A stretch of DNA of 64,000 nt from Saprospiraceae bacterium (GCA_016715985.1 JADJXD010000001.1:4836001-4900000); one strand, 5' to 3'; shown: positions 51,412-61,297, counted from the stretch's first letter. Made by a program: numbers and translations. The notes: a model not told the origin generated them from the sequence alone.

Positions 51412-52557
51412 ATGATAAATTGTTTATCTATATTTTCAGGTTGTAAGAATGACCCTAAATCTTTACGAAATATGCCATCAAAAAATACTATAAAAGTAGA
51501 AAAATCTGTGTTTGGATTATTACCGGACCAGAGCCGGGCAGATATTTATACCCTAACCAATACAAATGGTATGAGGGTAAAAATTACCAATTACGGTGGT
51601 ATCATCACATCATGGACGGCTCCGGATAGATGGGGAGTTTATGAAGATATTGTATTGGGTTATGATAAGCTTGAACATTATGTCGCGAACAATCCTTACT
51701 TCGGAGCTATTATAGGTCGATACGGTAACAGAATAGCCAAGGGTAAATTTTCTTTAGATGGTAAAAATTTTACTTTGGCGGTTAATAATATAGGCAATCA
51801 TCTTCACGGCGGGATAATTGGTTTTGATAAAGTGTTATGGAGGGCTGAAATCGTGGAAGGAGAAGAAGCAACTCTGATGCTGACTTATCTGAGCAAAGAC
51901 GGAGAAGAAGGGTATCCCGGCAATCTGAATGTCACCGTCATCTTCACTTTGACCAATGCCAATGAACTCAAAATAGATTATGAAGCGGAGACGGATCAGA
52001 CAACTGTTGTTAATTTGACCAGTCACAGTTACTTTAATCTTACAGCCCATAAAACTGATATTTTGGGTCATACATTGAAACTCAACGCTGACAAATTTCT
52101 TCCTGTGGACAAAACATTAATACCTACAGGTGAATTACGCCCGGTAATCTGTACCCCATTTGATTTTATTAATCCGAAAATTATTGGACAGGATATCAGA
52201 TCAGAGGATGAACAATTGTTTTTGGGTGGCGGATATGACCACTGTTGGGTGCTTAATACTTCAACGGATGCACTTACTCTCGCAGCTACATTATCTGAAC
52301 CGAATAGTGGGCGGGTATTGGATGTTTTTACAACAGAGCCCGCTATCCAGTTTTATTCAGGAAATTTTTTAGACGGAACGATAACCGGCAAAAATAACGT
52401 TGTCTATGGCCACAGATCCGGTTTGTGCTTAGAAACACAGCATTTTCCGGATTCACCTAATCAAAAAACATTTCCAAATGTTGTGCTGAAACCGGGAGAA
52501 AAATACAAAAGTACTACATTGCATCGGTGTCGAGTAATGGAGATTTTGGAAGAGTAG
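51412..52557 (+). CDS. galM: Aldose 1-epimerase (galactose mutarotase)
   Basis: 381 residues. The galactose mutarotase beta-sandwich is visible at VKITNYGGIITSWTAPDR (about 54-71), GAIIGRYGNRIAKGKFSLDG, NHLHGGIIGFDKVLW (conserved His), VVNLTSHSYFNL (about 200-211), GGGYDHCWVL and GLCLETQHFPDSPNQ with the catalytic Glu. It interconverts alpha and beta sugar anomers. The N-terminus MINCLSIFSGCKND could be a short lipoprotein leader (SGC), but it is only 11 residues and begins directly after a stop, so the export status is uncertain. Confidence 0.95.
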   Translation: MINCLSIFSGCKNDPKSLRNMPSKNTIKVEKSVFGLLPDQSRADIYTLTNTNGMRVKITNYGGIITSWTAPDRWGVYEDIVLGYDKLEHYVANNPYFGAIIGRYGNRIAKGKFSLDGKNFTLAVNNIGNHLHGGIIGFDKVLWRAEIVEGEEATLMLTYLSKDGEEGYPGNLNVTVIFTLTNANELKIDYEAETDQTTVVNLTSHSYFNLTAHKTDILGHTLKLNADKFLPVDKTLIPTGELRPVICTPFDFINPKIIGQDIRSEDEQLFLGGGYDHCWVLNTSTDALTLAATLSEPNSGRVLDVFTTEPAIQFYSGNFLDGTITGKNNVVYGHRSGLCLETQHFPDSPNQKTFPNVVLKPGEKYKSTTLHRCRVMEILEE

Positions 52558-52590
52558 AACTTAAATTTATCTCTAATCTTTAAATTACGA

Positions 52591-53874
52591 ATGACTAAAC
52601 TATTTTTAAGAAAGTTTGTCGAAAGGTGGGAAAAAGTAAAGCAAAAAGATCGCTTGAATTATGCTCTAACTCGGGGTATATTTTTCTCGGTCGTTTTTAC
52701 AATAGTAAAAGATTGGAGTTTAATAGTTGAAGCAATAAACAATAATTTTGAGCTACTCAAACAGGTATTGCAGAATTCTCTAAAGGTTTTTGTTTGGGCA
52801 ACAGTTACTTTTTATTTTTTAATTTGGTGGCTAATTGAAAATATTTATCTAAAATTTGTACCTGAAACTGAAAGAAGAAATTACGATGGATGGAATGCAA
52901 AGCAAGTAAACAAAAGCTGTAAGGAAATTGAAATGCAAAATAAGACTGAGAATCAAATCAGATCAGAAATAGCATCATTGATTGACAACTTAAATTTGGG
53001 CAATTATAAAGAAAAATTATTAAGTGAATTACGTTTCAATTATCGACTGAAATGTTTTGATCAAGAAGACTATTCACAATTGGGAAACACAAGATTAGGT
53101 GGATTGCCTGACTTACCCAAAAACGTGGAATATCCCTATTACGAAAATGGATATTACAATCTATTGTGTCAGATTAACTTCTCAGAATTTGAAAATAAAC
53201 TTGGTAAGCTTCCGGAAAAAGGAATACTCTACATATTTAATGGGCATTCTTCTGATGATGATTTTTTTACATATTTTTCTAAGTCAACCGATAATTTGGA
53301 AAAAAAATATCCACCAGAAGGAATGAAAAATCTTAATGAAGAGTACAACAAAACATATTATGATGGATTAAAAGTAAGGTTTGAAGTGGAGCATTTGTTT
53401 GGTGATAGTCGGTTTGATGTTTACAATTTTGACAAAGAAAAATATCAAACTTTATTTGAATCCAATTCACGTTTTCACACGCACATATTAGGGAATTCGA
53501 TGGACTCAATATCATCTGTCTATCTACATCTTAAAGGTTTTGAAACTTTAAAATACGAAATCCCATTAGATATTGAATCAAGAAAATTTTACCAAAAACA
53601 ATTTGAAAAATGCTTGAATGATTGTATATCTGAAACAAAAAAGGATTATCCTGTCGATTATGCCGAAAAAAGGGAGCAATTATTAAAATTTAACCAAGAA
53701 AAGGAAGTACATTTTAAGAACTATAACAAAGTTACTTGTTTGATAGGTTTAGAATCTTTAGATAGATTGGAATGGATGTGGAGTGACTCTGGATTTAAAT
53801 ATGTTTATATTTTGGATGAGGATTTACAAAACGAGAATTTTGACAATCTTTTAGTTGAAACTTGGTCGTCTTAA
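52591..53874 (+). CDS. Membrane-anchored YwqG (DUF1963) protein
   Basis: 427 residues. A membrane-associated N-terminal part of about 90 residues has two hydrophobic segments (FFSVVFTIVKDWSLIV, VFVWATVTFYFLIWWLI). A DUF1963/YwqG domain follows (about 165-427: YSQLGNTRLGGLPDLPKNVEYPYYENGYYNLLCQINFSEF, GILYIF, and terminal LLVETWSS). YwqG folds are often cytoplasmic partners in toxin-immunity or stress contexts, but no effector gene is adjacent. The base composition is more AT-rich than its neighbours. Role unknown. Confidence 0.82.
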   Translation: MTKLFLRKFVERWEKVKQKDRLNYALTRGIFFSVVFTIVKDWSLIVEAINNNFELLKQVLQNSLKVFVWATVTFYFLIWWLIENIYLKFVPETERRNYDGWNAKQVNKSCKEIEMQNKTENQIRSEIASLIDNLNLGNYKEKLLSELRFNYRLKCFDQEDYSQLGNTRLGGLPDLPKNVEYPYYENGYYNLLCQINFSEFENKLGKLPEKGILYIFNGHSSDDDFFTYFSKSTDNLEKKYPPEGMKNLNEEYNKTYYDGLKVRFEVEHLFGDSRFDVYNFDKEKYQTLFESNSRFHTHILGNSMDSISSVYLHLKGFETLKYEIPLDIESRKFYQKQFEKCLNDCISETKKDYPVDYAEKREQLLKFNQEKEVHFKNYNKVTCLIGLESLDRLEWMWSDSGFKYVYILDEDLQNENFDNLLVETWSS

Positions 53875-53886
53875 AAGAAATTTATT

Positions 53887-53922
53887 TTCGCAATATCAAC
53901 TTAAAAAAGTTAATATCGCGAA
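53887..53922 (+). terminator. Long imperfect hairpin after the DUF1963 gene
   Basis: TTCGCAATATCAACTT pairs with AAGTTAATATCGCGAA with two mismatches around a four-A loop. It is 12 bp past the stop, with only a short AT tail, so it is a weak or bidirectional terminator. Confidence 0.5.
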
Positions 53923-54112
53923 ATATAATGAATAAACTAAAATTTATAAATTATGTAGCCCTATTACTGCCAGATATCACCTTTGCTCTTTTCCTTTTAT
54001 ACAGTTTTTTCTTGCCTGACAAATCAAACAAATCTGCAAACCCGCCTGAGCAGTACACAGTAGGCAGGCAGGTCCACAAATCCGCAACTTCATACATCAC
54101 CGCAAAATATCA

Positions 54113-54697
54113 TCACCCACCTACCGCAGTGCCATTGACATCACCCAGTTTTATAGGTATAAAGTCCAATCCCATAGTTTCAGACTGAAGACTGATAATA
54201 TCATAAAACTCCAGTTTGGGGTCAGATAAAGGTCGGATAAGCCAAGAATTTGTATGCCCGAAATTTTGGTTAAATCCTAATATGAGTCTTCTGATGAATA
54301 CAAGATCAGATGCTGTTACTTTGCCATTCAAATTAACGTCTGCAGCAACTATGTTTGCAACAGATGTTAATGGGGTAATTCCTAAAATATGTCGTAAAAT
54401 TAACACCTGATCAAGGGTGCTGACTCCATTCAAAAAATCATCAGATCTGGCTCCCCCGACTATTTTTGCAATTATCCTGTAATCATTTCCGATAGGCGCA
54501 TTGTACTCAAAAAGACCGCTTGTATCAGGATTTAAGATGATGGTATCGGACTGAGTTAAATTGATGATTTGGATTTCAATATCCGCATTTTCAACAAAAG
54601 ATGAGGCTATTTGTCCGCTGATGACTGCAGTTTGTGACTGAAGTCCAAAAGCAACAGATATACATGTGATAGTGGTAAAAATATATTTTAATGTCAT
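54113..54697 (-). CDS. Secreted dockerin-like protein
   Basis: 194 residues. The signal peptide (MTLKYIFTTITCISVAFG) is followed by a short beta region and two dockerin-like calcium-loop/helix repeats, DDFLNGVSTLDQVLILRHIL (86-105) and ADVNLNGKVTASDLVFIRRL (119-138). A third loop (IKLGDVNGT) ends the protein right where other Saprospiraceae proteins continue into further domains. No sorting domain follows, so the protein is a free dockerin module. It is 14 bp downstream of the cohesin-like T9SS gene and in the same direction. Confidence 0.78.
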   Translation of the reverse strand: MTLKYIFTTITCISVAFGLQSQTAVISGQIASSFVENADIEIQIINLTQSDTIILNPDTSGLFEYNAPIGNDYRIIAKIVGGARSDDFLNGVSTLDQVLILRHILGITPLTSVANIVAADVNLNGKVTASDLVFIRRLILGFNQNFGHTNSWLIRPLSDPKLEFYDIISLQSETMGLDFIPIKLGDVNGTAVGG

Positions 54698-54710
54698 TGT
54701 GAGATTGTTT

Positions 54711-56876
54711 TTAATTTTTAATGAATTTTACAGTTGCCATAGCATTTGATCGATATGAAATTTGTGCTAAATAGATTCCCTGGTTTAGTGACGTACAATC
54801 AATACCTGTCCCGTTATTGTAAACACCTGATTTCAGAACTTTTCCGGTCATATCAATGATGGAGTAAGTCAGATGGTCGTTCTCTGTTACATCAATGATA
54901 AGGTTTCCGTAAGTCGGATTAGGATACGCCGCAACTTGTACTTTGGGGTCATAAGATATTACTGAAGATACAAATAAAGGTCTTCCGATAGTGTGATTTT
55001 CTGTATTTGTCTGAATAGGAGTATTGAAGTCAAAATATATTTCTGCACGATTATCTATACGATCTTCATCAATCAAAGCTTTTGAAGGATATATCTCATA
55101 AACCAGATAGCCATGCGATAATGCTTCATTTTTGAAAGAATCCACGAGTTGTATGTCTTTAAAAGTGACGACTAATTCTCTGTCTTTTTCAAATTGATAA
55201 CTGTAATCATGACTGGCAACTGTCATTTTAAATGTGTTGATATCTAAATGATCTTCAATCAGGTTGCGTATTACAATATTAAATGCTGTGTCCGTACCGG
55301 TGTTTTGAAATCTGATTTTATATTCGATTTTATCATACTTTTCGATGTATTTTTTATCACCGTATCCTGACGGAAATCCTGTTATATCATTTGGATCATA
55401 AGCTCCAATATTTTGCAGACAAAGAATATCCACAAATGAATCAAAGTCATCCATTGGAAATGTATTGACAAATCCGGTAGATGTACTTCCTGTTCCACAA
55501 CCTTCTACAAATGCACGTGGTCTCGAAAGTCCCGGAAAGTTAATTTCATTCTGGGTCAGAAGACTATAAGTTTTACCATCTGCGTCCAGATCCACCACCA
55601 ATGATTCATTTGCTGCAAGTTGATAGGACACCGGAGGACGCATTATATCATCTTCTACGACTATATATACTACAGGTGTCGGCATGTTGCCTTGTCCTTT
55701 GTTGGTAAGTGTGAAAACTACTTTTTCATCATTATCACACACCCCATTAACTGTCACATCAGAACCCTCATAATTAGTAGGAATACTACATGGTTCATTA
55801 GGATATCCGAGCGCTGTAATACAATGTGTTTGTCCGATTTCAGTATCTTGGCAATCAATATTTACGACTATATCAATATGACCTGAAGCATCAGGTTCCA
55901 CATTGCCAAGCGCAAAAAATAAGGTATCACCTATTATTGTATATGGCACAGAGGTAGATACTATAGTCATATATTCGTCCAATATTACTGCAACACCAGG
56001 ATCTTCTGCTGTTATGGTACCAATATTTTCATATCTGATACGTACCGAATTATTAAAACACCTTCTGAAAAATGCTGCATTCACATTAGTTTGCAGGATG
56101 GCACATGATTGGATAGCATTTGCTGTAAAGTCAATGTTTGGTACAGTTTGGTCTTCTGTAATAGTCACAGAAATAGGTGGTGTACATATAGAATACAAAT
56201 CATTTTTAGGGACTAAAGACACCGTATAAGTTCCTTCTGGCAAACCTGCTGAATAACTGCCATCTGCCTTTATATTCCTTACGTAGGTATTAGTGCCATT
56301 ATCTAAAAAAACCATCCAATCTTTCAATATCCTACTATCTGGATCAGCAACACAATCATTGTCAATATCAAGTAAGGCATTTCCAGTTATGGTGCCAAAA
56401 TTTATATTTAATGGGTTATATGACATGGAAATACAGGAACTAATGATATTGTCTGAAATAAATTCGTTTATAAAATCCGGATCCAAAACAAAATAGCTGG
56501 TGGCTTGTGCATTTAGGATTTTGAATTTTAGAGTCATAAATGGTTTAGTATTATCAATCTCTAATGGTAATGCATTATTACTTAAACCTGCAAAAAGTAA
56601 TCGACCTGGCTCCCAATTAAAATCAGTGGGGGAAACTGAATTGTTACCATTAAATACTCTTATAGAATCAAATTCCAAAATATCAGCGTCAAACAAAAAT
56701 CCGATTTGAAGACCAAGAAAATTGGTTTTTTGATGTTGATAAAGTTCTACGACAAGTCGATCTCCTTCAAATGAGTATTGGGGGATCAATAAAATCGTAT
56801 CCTGACAAGCTTTCAAAGGAGATAACAGAGCTGTCAATGCTACGAGCATCAATGAAATATAAAGGTGTTTTTTCAT
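54711..56876 (-). CDS. T9SS-secreted surface protein with N-terminal cohesin-like domain
   Basis: 721 residues. The signal peptide (MKKHLYISLMLVALTALLSPLKAC) precedes a cohesin-like beta-sandwich (about 25-150: FEGDRLVVELYQHQKTNFLGLQIGFLFDADILEF). An SdrD-B/carboxypeptidase-like module follows (NALLDIDNDCVADPD, about 165-230), then DUF11/DUF7619-like repeats with IEYKIRFQNTGTDTAFNIVI and the EIYFDFNTPIQTN end (about 500-640). The type A T9SS sorting domain is at 650-721 (VAAYPNPTYGNLIIDV, YSIIDMTGKVLKSG, GIYLAQISY). The sorting domain predicts passage through the outer membrane. The cohesin-like fold could dock the dockerin-like protein encoded next. Confidence 0.8.
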   Translation of the reverse strand: MKKHLYISLMLVALTALLSPLKACQDTILLIPQYSFEGDRLVVELYQHQKTNFLGLQIGFLFDADILEFDSIRVFNGNNSVSPTDFNWEPGRLLFAGLSNNALPLEIDNTKPFMTLKFKILNAQATSYFVLDPDFINEFISDNIISSCISMSYNPLNINFGTITGNALLDIDNDCVADPDSRILKDWMVFLDNGTNTYVRNIKADGSYSAGLPEGTYTVSLVPKNDLYSICTPPISVTITEDQTVPNIDFTANAIQSCAILQTNVNAAFFRRCFNNSVRIRYENIGTITAEDPGVAVILDEYMTIVSTSVPYTIIGDTLFFALGNVEPDASGHIDIVVNIDCQDTEIGQTHCITALGYPNEPCSIPTNYEGSDVTVNGVCDNDEKVVFTLTNKGQGNMPTPVVYIVVEDDIMRPPVSYQLAANESLVVDLDADGKTYSLLTQNEINFPGLSRPRAFVEGCGTGSTSTGFVNTFPMDDFDSFVDILCLQNIGAYDPNDITGFPSGYGDKKYIEKYDKIEYKIRFQNTGTDTAFNIVIRNLIEDHLDINTFKMTVASHDYSYQFEKDRELVVTFKDIQLVDSFKNEALSHGYLVYEIYPSKALIDEDRIDNRAEIYFDFNTPIQTNTENHTIGRPLFVSSVISYDPKVQVAAYPNPTYGNLIIDVTENDHLTYSIIDMTGKVLKSGVYNNGTGIDCTSLNQGIYLAQISYRSNAMATVKFIKN

Positions 56877-57044
56877 GATAATTTGATTATGTTTAGGTAT
56901 TATTAAAATTTACTTCACAAAGATAAGTCTTCAATATTTGGATATTAAAAAACATAATATTACATTTGTAGTGAATAAAAAGATGTAAATTGATTCTATA
57001 TATATGTCTATCAATAAATTACAAAAATATTTGTACCAAATATC

Positions 57045-58376
57045 ATGACTAAGCTTACCCAGATTTCAGCCATTTTATCTGTTAAAGATAAAAAGAAATT
57101 CAGAGAACTGATAACCACATCACTTTTTGGTGGAAAACCAAAACATCTTGCTATGTTTGATCTGGTATGTAAATGCATGAGTTTGGAAAAGGTCTCAGTC
57201 GAAGACCGACTAATTCAGAGTGACCTGTACAAAATGATAGAAAAGTATATTGTAATGCAAAAAGCATTATCTGATGATATGTATCGCGGACAGACATTAT
57301 TGGAAATATTCAGGCTTCAGGAAAATCAAAAGCTTTTTGATTCTTACCTTAATAGAGTTTCTGAAAATAGTAGTCAAAGCCCTGATACTGGATATGGAGC
57401 TTTATTAGCTTACGAAAAATGGAAGTTTGACCTACTCAAAAGTAGATTTACTAATGTAGAGATAGGCACCATTGTGGACTTAAATGATCGGTCACTCATC
57501 CTTCAAAAACTAAAACAAAGTGTTAATCTTGCATCACAGTCCACACTTATTACCAAAGATCAAAATTTTGGTTTATTACCCTTTATATTGAATTTTATTG
57601 AAGAACAGGAATTGGATAAATATGATGATATCGGATTATATTATTATTGTTGGATGATGATGAATTACTCTGACGAAAAACATTGGTTTGAAAAATTTGA
57701 TGCATTATACAGGAGGGTTTCGGACTCCATTCAGGAAGAAGAAAAAAGTACATTATATTTTCAGGGGATAAACTTTTGTATCAGACGCTATAATAAAGGC
57801 GAAAAAGATTACGGTCATATTTTGATGAATTATTACATAGAAGGATTGGACAAAGGATATTTGCTGGTGAATGGTTGGCTTTCACGCAATACGTACCGAA
57901 ATATTTGTACTATTGCAATTAGATTGCAAAGGGTGGAAGAAGCAAACAAGATTACAATAGCTTATAAGGACCTAATTCGACCAGATGAACGGGAAAGTGC
58001 ATATCATTTTAATCTTGCTAATATTTCCTTTTCAGAAAAAAATTATAATGAAGCAATCATATCCATGCAAAAAGTCAATTTCGATGACCATTTATCCAAT
58101 TTATTTGCAAAAACGTTACTGTTAAAGATCTATTATGAAAGTGGTCAAATCAGACTTCTGGATTCTCATTTAGACGCCATGCAAGTATATCTCCAACGAC
58201 AAAAAATAGTAGGATATCACAAAATCAATTATGATAAAATGATAAAATACACCAAAAAAATATTGAAACAAAACCCATATGATAAGGAAAGTAAGGAAAA
58301 ATTGATTTCAGAAATTTCTCAGGAATCATCGGTAACCGATAAGGAGTGGTTGTTAAAACAAGCTTCAGTAATTTAA
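57045..58376 (+). CDS. Hypothetical helical protein (TPR-like)
   Basis: 443 residues, no signal or membrane segment. Almost entirely helical, with repeated aromatic/Leu pairs (YYCWMMMNYSDEKHWFEKFDALYRR, YHFNLANISFSEKNYNEAIISMQKV) suggesting degenerate TPR units in the second half. The N-terminus resembles a domain found in many Saprospiraceae proteins of unknown role. I cannot name a function. It has its own upstream region and ends 80 bp before the small barrel gene. Confidence 0.55.
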   Translation: MTKLTQISAILSVKDKKKFRELITTSLFGGKPKHLAMFDLVCKCMSLEKVSVEDRLIQSDLYKMIEKYIVMQKALSDDMYRGQTLLEIFRLQENQKLFDSYLNRVSENSSQSPDTGYGALLAYEKWKFDLLKSRFTNVEIGTIVDLNDRSLILQKLKQSVNLASQSTLITKDQNFGLLPFILNFIEEQELDKYDDIGLYYYCWMMMNYSDEKHWFEKFDALYRRVSDSIQEEEKSTLYFQGINFCIRRYNKGEKDYGHILMNYYIEGLDKGYLLVNGWLSRNTYRNICTIAIRLQRVEEANKITIAYKDLIRPDERESAYHFNLANISFSEKNYNEAIISMQKVNFDDHLSNLFAKTLLLKIYYESGQIRLLDSHLDAMQVYLQRQKIVGYHKINYDKMIKYTKKILKQNPYDKESKEKLISEISQESSVTDKEWLLKQASVI

Positions 58377-58456
58377 AGGTTTAAACGATTACATATCCCA
58401 AAACCGGAACATAAGTACCCGCAAGGTGTTTTGAAAATATACAATAACGCATTGAA

Positions 58457-58978
58457 ATGCTGGAAAAGCTACTCCTAACCTTACTCTTCTTCACATCATT
58501 GATGTTGTCAGCCCAGGAAAAACAAAAGAATTTTATTATTAAGACTAATGTGCTTAATGCGTTTATAATACCCTCGGTGCATCTCGAATTTAAATTGGCC
58601 GACAAATCTTCTGTGGTGCTTAATTTTCACCGTGGTAATTTGATTTTTTTTAATGAAAAGAATTGGATCAATGCGTCCATAGATTTCAAAAAATACTTTT
58701 CCAGTAAGACAAACCTTACCGGTTTCTATTTGTCACCCGGGATATCTTATAATTATGATTACGATGAAGTTAAACTTGACTACACCGGTAATGTGCTGAA
58801 ATATGGAACTACAAATATCGGAGGAATTGTGAGGGTTGGTTACCAATTTGGTCTAAATAATCATTGGATTATTGATCTAGGTACAGGAGTGGTGATTGAT
58901 AAAGAAATTGAATCTTACTACGACGATAAAATCAAAGCTGAACTGAGATTGATGGCTGGAGTTGGGTACAAGTTTTAA
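58457..58978 (+). CDS. Small outer-membrane beta-barrel protein
   Basis: 173 residues with a signal peptide (LEKLLLTLLFFTSLMLSAQ) and about eight short strands (FIIKTNVLNAFIIPSVHLEFKL, SIDFKKYFSS, GFYLSPGISYNYD, GGIVRVGYQFGL) ending in AGVGYKF, a C-terminal aromatic typical of outer-membrane insertion. Resembles DUF3575/OmpW-size barrels. Function unknown. Confidence 0.7.
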   Translation: MLEKLLLTLLFFTSLMLSAQEKQKNFIIKTNVLNAFIIPSVHLEFKLADKSSVVLNFHRGNLIFFNEKNWINASIDFKKYFSSKTNLTGFYLSPGISYNYDYDEVKLDYTGNVLKYGTTNIGGIVRVGYQFGLNNHWIIDLGTGVVIDKEIESYYDDKIKAELRLMAGVGYKF

Positions 58979-59000
58979 AGATGAATGGAGTCAGTAGCAT

Positions 59001-59040
59001 GAACGTAGGGATGCCAACATGAACGCAGGGATGCCAACAT
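59001..59040 (+). repeat. 20-bp direct tandem repeat
   Basis: Two adjacent 20-bp units beginning GAACG and ending CCAACAT differ at one base (T/C). A third, degenerate unit follows. They lie between the small barrel gene and groES. No ORF uses them; possibly a slippage product. Confidence 0.85.
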
Positions 59041-59246
59041 GAACTGCGAACATGAACCCAATATGAAATATCTGTCATTTTGGCAATTTGCAATATTTTT
59101 AATGTAAATATGGCAATAGAAACTGCTGCTTCCGAATAAAATCAGGTATAAATGTCAGTTAAAATGAAATGGCACGTTTAATGATATCTCATATATATCA
59201 ATCTTATAATTATTTGTTCACTTTTAAAATTAAAATCAGATATAGT

Positions 59247-59510
59247 ATGAAACCAATTAATGACAGAGTTGTCGTAAAGCCTGCGCCGGCAGAAGAAAAG
59301 ACTACGGGAGGAATTATTATTCCTGATACTGCAAAAGAAAAGCCGCAAAAAGGTCAGGTAGTGGCAGTTGGACCTGGTAAAGAAGACAACAAAATGACCG
59401 TTCAGATAGGTGATACCGTTTTGTATGGCAAATACGCCGGTCAGGAGATCACACATGAAGGTCAGGACTATCTTATCATGAGAGAGGATGATATCTTAGT
59501 TATCCTTTAA
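59247..59510 (+). CDS. groES: Co-chaperonin GroES
   Basis: 87 residues. MKPINDRVVVKPAPAEEKT, the mobile loop GGIIIPDTAKEKPQKGQVVAVG, and the end EGQDYLIMREDDILVIL are diagnostic. It caps the GroEL ring. The ATG at 59247 gives the standard N-terminus; longer frames start in non-conserved sequence. It is the first gene of the groES-groEL operon, 47 bp before groEL. Confidence 0.97.
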   Translation: MKPINDRVVVKPAPAEEKTTGGIIIPDTAKEKPQKGQVVAVGPGKEDNKMTVQIGDTVLYGKYAGQEITHEGQDYLIMREDDILVIL

Positions 59511-59557
59511 TTTTTATTCAGAATTCATTGTTTAACATTAAAAAAATCAAATAAAAT

Positions 59558-61189
59558 ATGGCTAAAGTAATCAGCTTTGATTCAGAAGCACGTGCAAAAT
59601 TAAAATCCGGTATTGATCAGTTATCAAATGCTGTGAAAGTGACATTAGGACCAAAAGGTAGAAATGTTGTTATCCAAAAAAGTTTCGGATCACCTATTAT
59701 TACAAAAGATGGTGTTACTGTTGCAAAAGAAATCGAATTGGAAGATGCAATAGAGAACATGGGTGCTCAGATGGTAAAAGAAGTTGCTTCCAAAACAGCA
59801 GATGCTGCGGGTGATGGTACAACAACTGCTACAGTTTTGGCACAAGCGATGGTTTCAGCAGGTATGAAATATGTAACTGCCGGAGCCAATCCAATGGATC
59901 TTAAAAGAGGGATTGATAAGGCGGTAGCTGTTGTTATCAAAGACCTTAAATCTCAAAGCGAAGAAGTAGGTTCTGACTTCGATAAAATCCAACAGGTAGC
60001 TTCTATATCTGCAAACAACGACGAAGAAATAGGAAGCCTTATCGCTGATGCGATGAAAAGAGTGACTAAAGACGGTGTTATCACTGTTGAAGAAGCAAAA
60101 GGAACGGATACTTATGTGGATGAAGTGATTGGTATGCAGTTTGACAGAGGTTATTTGTCTCCGTACTTCATTACAAATACTGAAAACATGACTACAGAAT
60201 ATGAAAATCCATTGATTCTGATTCATGACAAAAAAATATCCAATGTTCAGGAAATCGTTCCTATCCTTGAGAAATCTGTACAGACTGGAAGGCCATTGTT
60301 GATCATTGCAGAAGATGTTGACAGTCAGGCTTTGGGCACTTTGGTGGTAAACAGACTAAGAGCAGGTTTGAAAGTAGTTGCGGTGAAAGCACCGGGATTC
60401 GGTGACAGACGTAAAGCAATGCTGGAAGATATTGCCATTTTGACAGGTGGAACAGTTATTTCTGAAGAACAAGGTTATAAACTGGAAAATACAACTCTTG
60501 CTGAATTGGGTCAGGCTGAAAAAATAACAGTTGACAAAGACAATACAACGTTGGTTAATGGTAAAGGACAACAAGCTGATATCAATTCAAGAATTGCACA
60601 GATAAAAGCACAAATTGAAACTACTACTTCTGATTATGATAAAGAGAAGTTACAGGAGAGATTGGCTAAATTGGCTGGTGGCGTTGCAGTACTTTATGTA
60701 GGTGCATCTACAGAAGTAGAAATGAAGGAGAAAAAAGACAGAGTAGATGATGCACTTCATGCAACAAGAGCAGCAGTAGAAGAAGGAATCGTGTCAGGTG
60801 GTGGTGTTGCTTTAATCAGAGCAATCAGCAGTCTTGAAAATTTCAAAGGTATAAACGAAGATGAGAATCTGGGTATTCAGATAGTCAGAAAAGCACTTGA
60901 ATCGCCATTAAGGATCATTGCTGAAAATGCAGGTGTGGATGGATCAGTGGTGTTTTTTGAAGTTCAGAAACAAAAAGGAGCACATGGATACAATGCCCGT
61001 ACCGGTGTTTATGAAGATTTGAAAAAAGCAGGTGTTATCGACCCTACTAAGGTTACAAGAGTAGCGGTTGAGAATGCTGCATCTATCGCAAGTATGGTAT
61101 TGACTACTGAATGTGTGGTCAGTGACAAAAAAGAAGATCATCCATCAATGCCTCCAATGGGTGGCGGTGGAATGCCGGGCATGATGTAA
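59558..61189 (+). CDS. groEL: Chaperonin GroEL
   Basis: 543 residues, normal length. The start is MAKVISFDSEARAKLKSGID. ATP-site VTLGPKGRNVVIQKSFGSP (about 29-47) and DAAGDGTTTATVLAQAMV (about 85-102), a hinge and apical domain (GDRRKAMLEDIAILTGG), and the Gly/Met-rich tail MGGGGMPGMM are all present. Folds cytosolic proteins with GroES. Confidence 0.98.
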   Translation: MAKVISFDSEARAKLKSGIDQLSNAVKVTLGPKGRNVVIQKSFGSPIITKDGVTVAKEIELEDAIENMGAQMVKEVASKTADAAGDGTTTATVLAQAMVSAGMKYVTAGANPMDLKRGIDKAVAVVIKDLKSQSEEVGSDFDKIQQVASISANNDEEIGSLIADAMKRVTKDGVITVEEAKGTDTYVDEVIGMQFDRGYLSPYFITNTENMTTEYENPLILIHDKKISNVQEIVPILEKSVQTGRPLLIIAEDVDSQALGTLVVNRLRAGLKVVAVKAPGFGDRRKAMLEDIAILTGGTVISEEQGYKLENTTLAELGQAEKITVDKDNTTLVNGKGQQADINSRIAQIKAQIETTTSDYDKEKLQERLAKLAGGVAVLYVGASTEVEMKEKKDRVDDALHATRAAVEEGIVSGGGVALIRAISSLENFKGINEDENLGIQIVRKALESPLRIIAENAGVDGSVVFFEVQKQKGAHGYNARTGVYEDLKKAGVIDPTKVTRVAVENAASIASMVLTTECVVSDKKEDHPSMPPMGGGGMPGMM

Positions 61190-61218
61190 TTCAGGCTTCC
61201 AATAAAGCAACTATATTT

Positions 61219-61250
61219 AAGCCCTGTGTGTTTTCATGCAGGGCTTTTTT
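61219..61250 (+). terminator. Rho-independent terminator of groES-groEL
   Basis: AAGCCCTG/CAGGGCTT stem with a 12-base loop followed by six T, about 30 bp after groEL. Confidence 0.85.
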
Positions 61251-61297
61251 AATTACAATTATTTTTACTAATTTTTTATTTCACCGATTATCCGAAA

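Noticed and set aside
53928..54188. Plus-strand ORF beginning MNKLKF with a hydrophobic segment
   Set aside because: It runs into the coding part of the dockerin-like gene on the other strand, and its second half is low-complexity sequence.
54113..54710. Dockerin-like and cohesin-like genes being one gene broken by a frameshift
   Set aside because: The upstream gene ends in a complete T9SS sorting domain and the downstream gene has its own ATG and signal peptide, so both appear to be whole genes.
59171..59190. Sigma-54 promoter (TGGCAC) upstream of groES
   Set aside because: The -24-like TGGCAC is not followed by a GC at the -12 position at the right distance; the match is half a site only.
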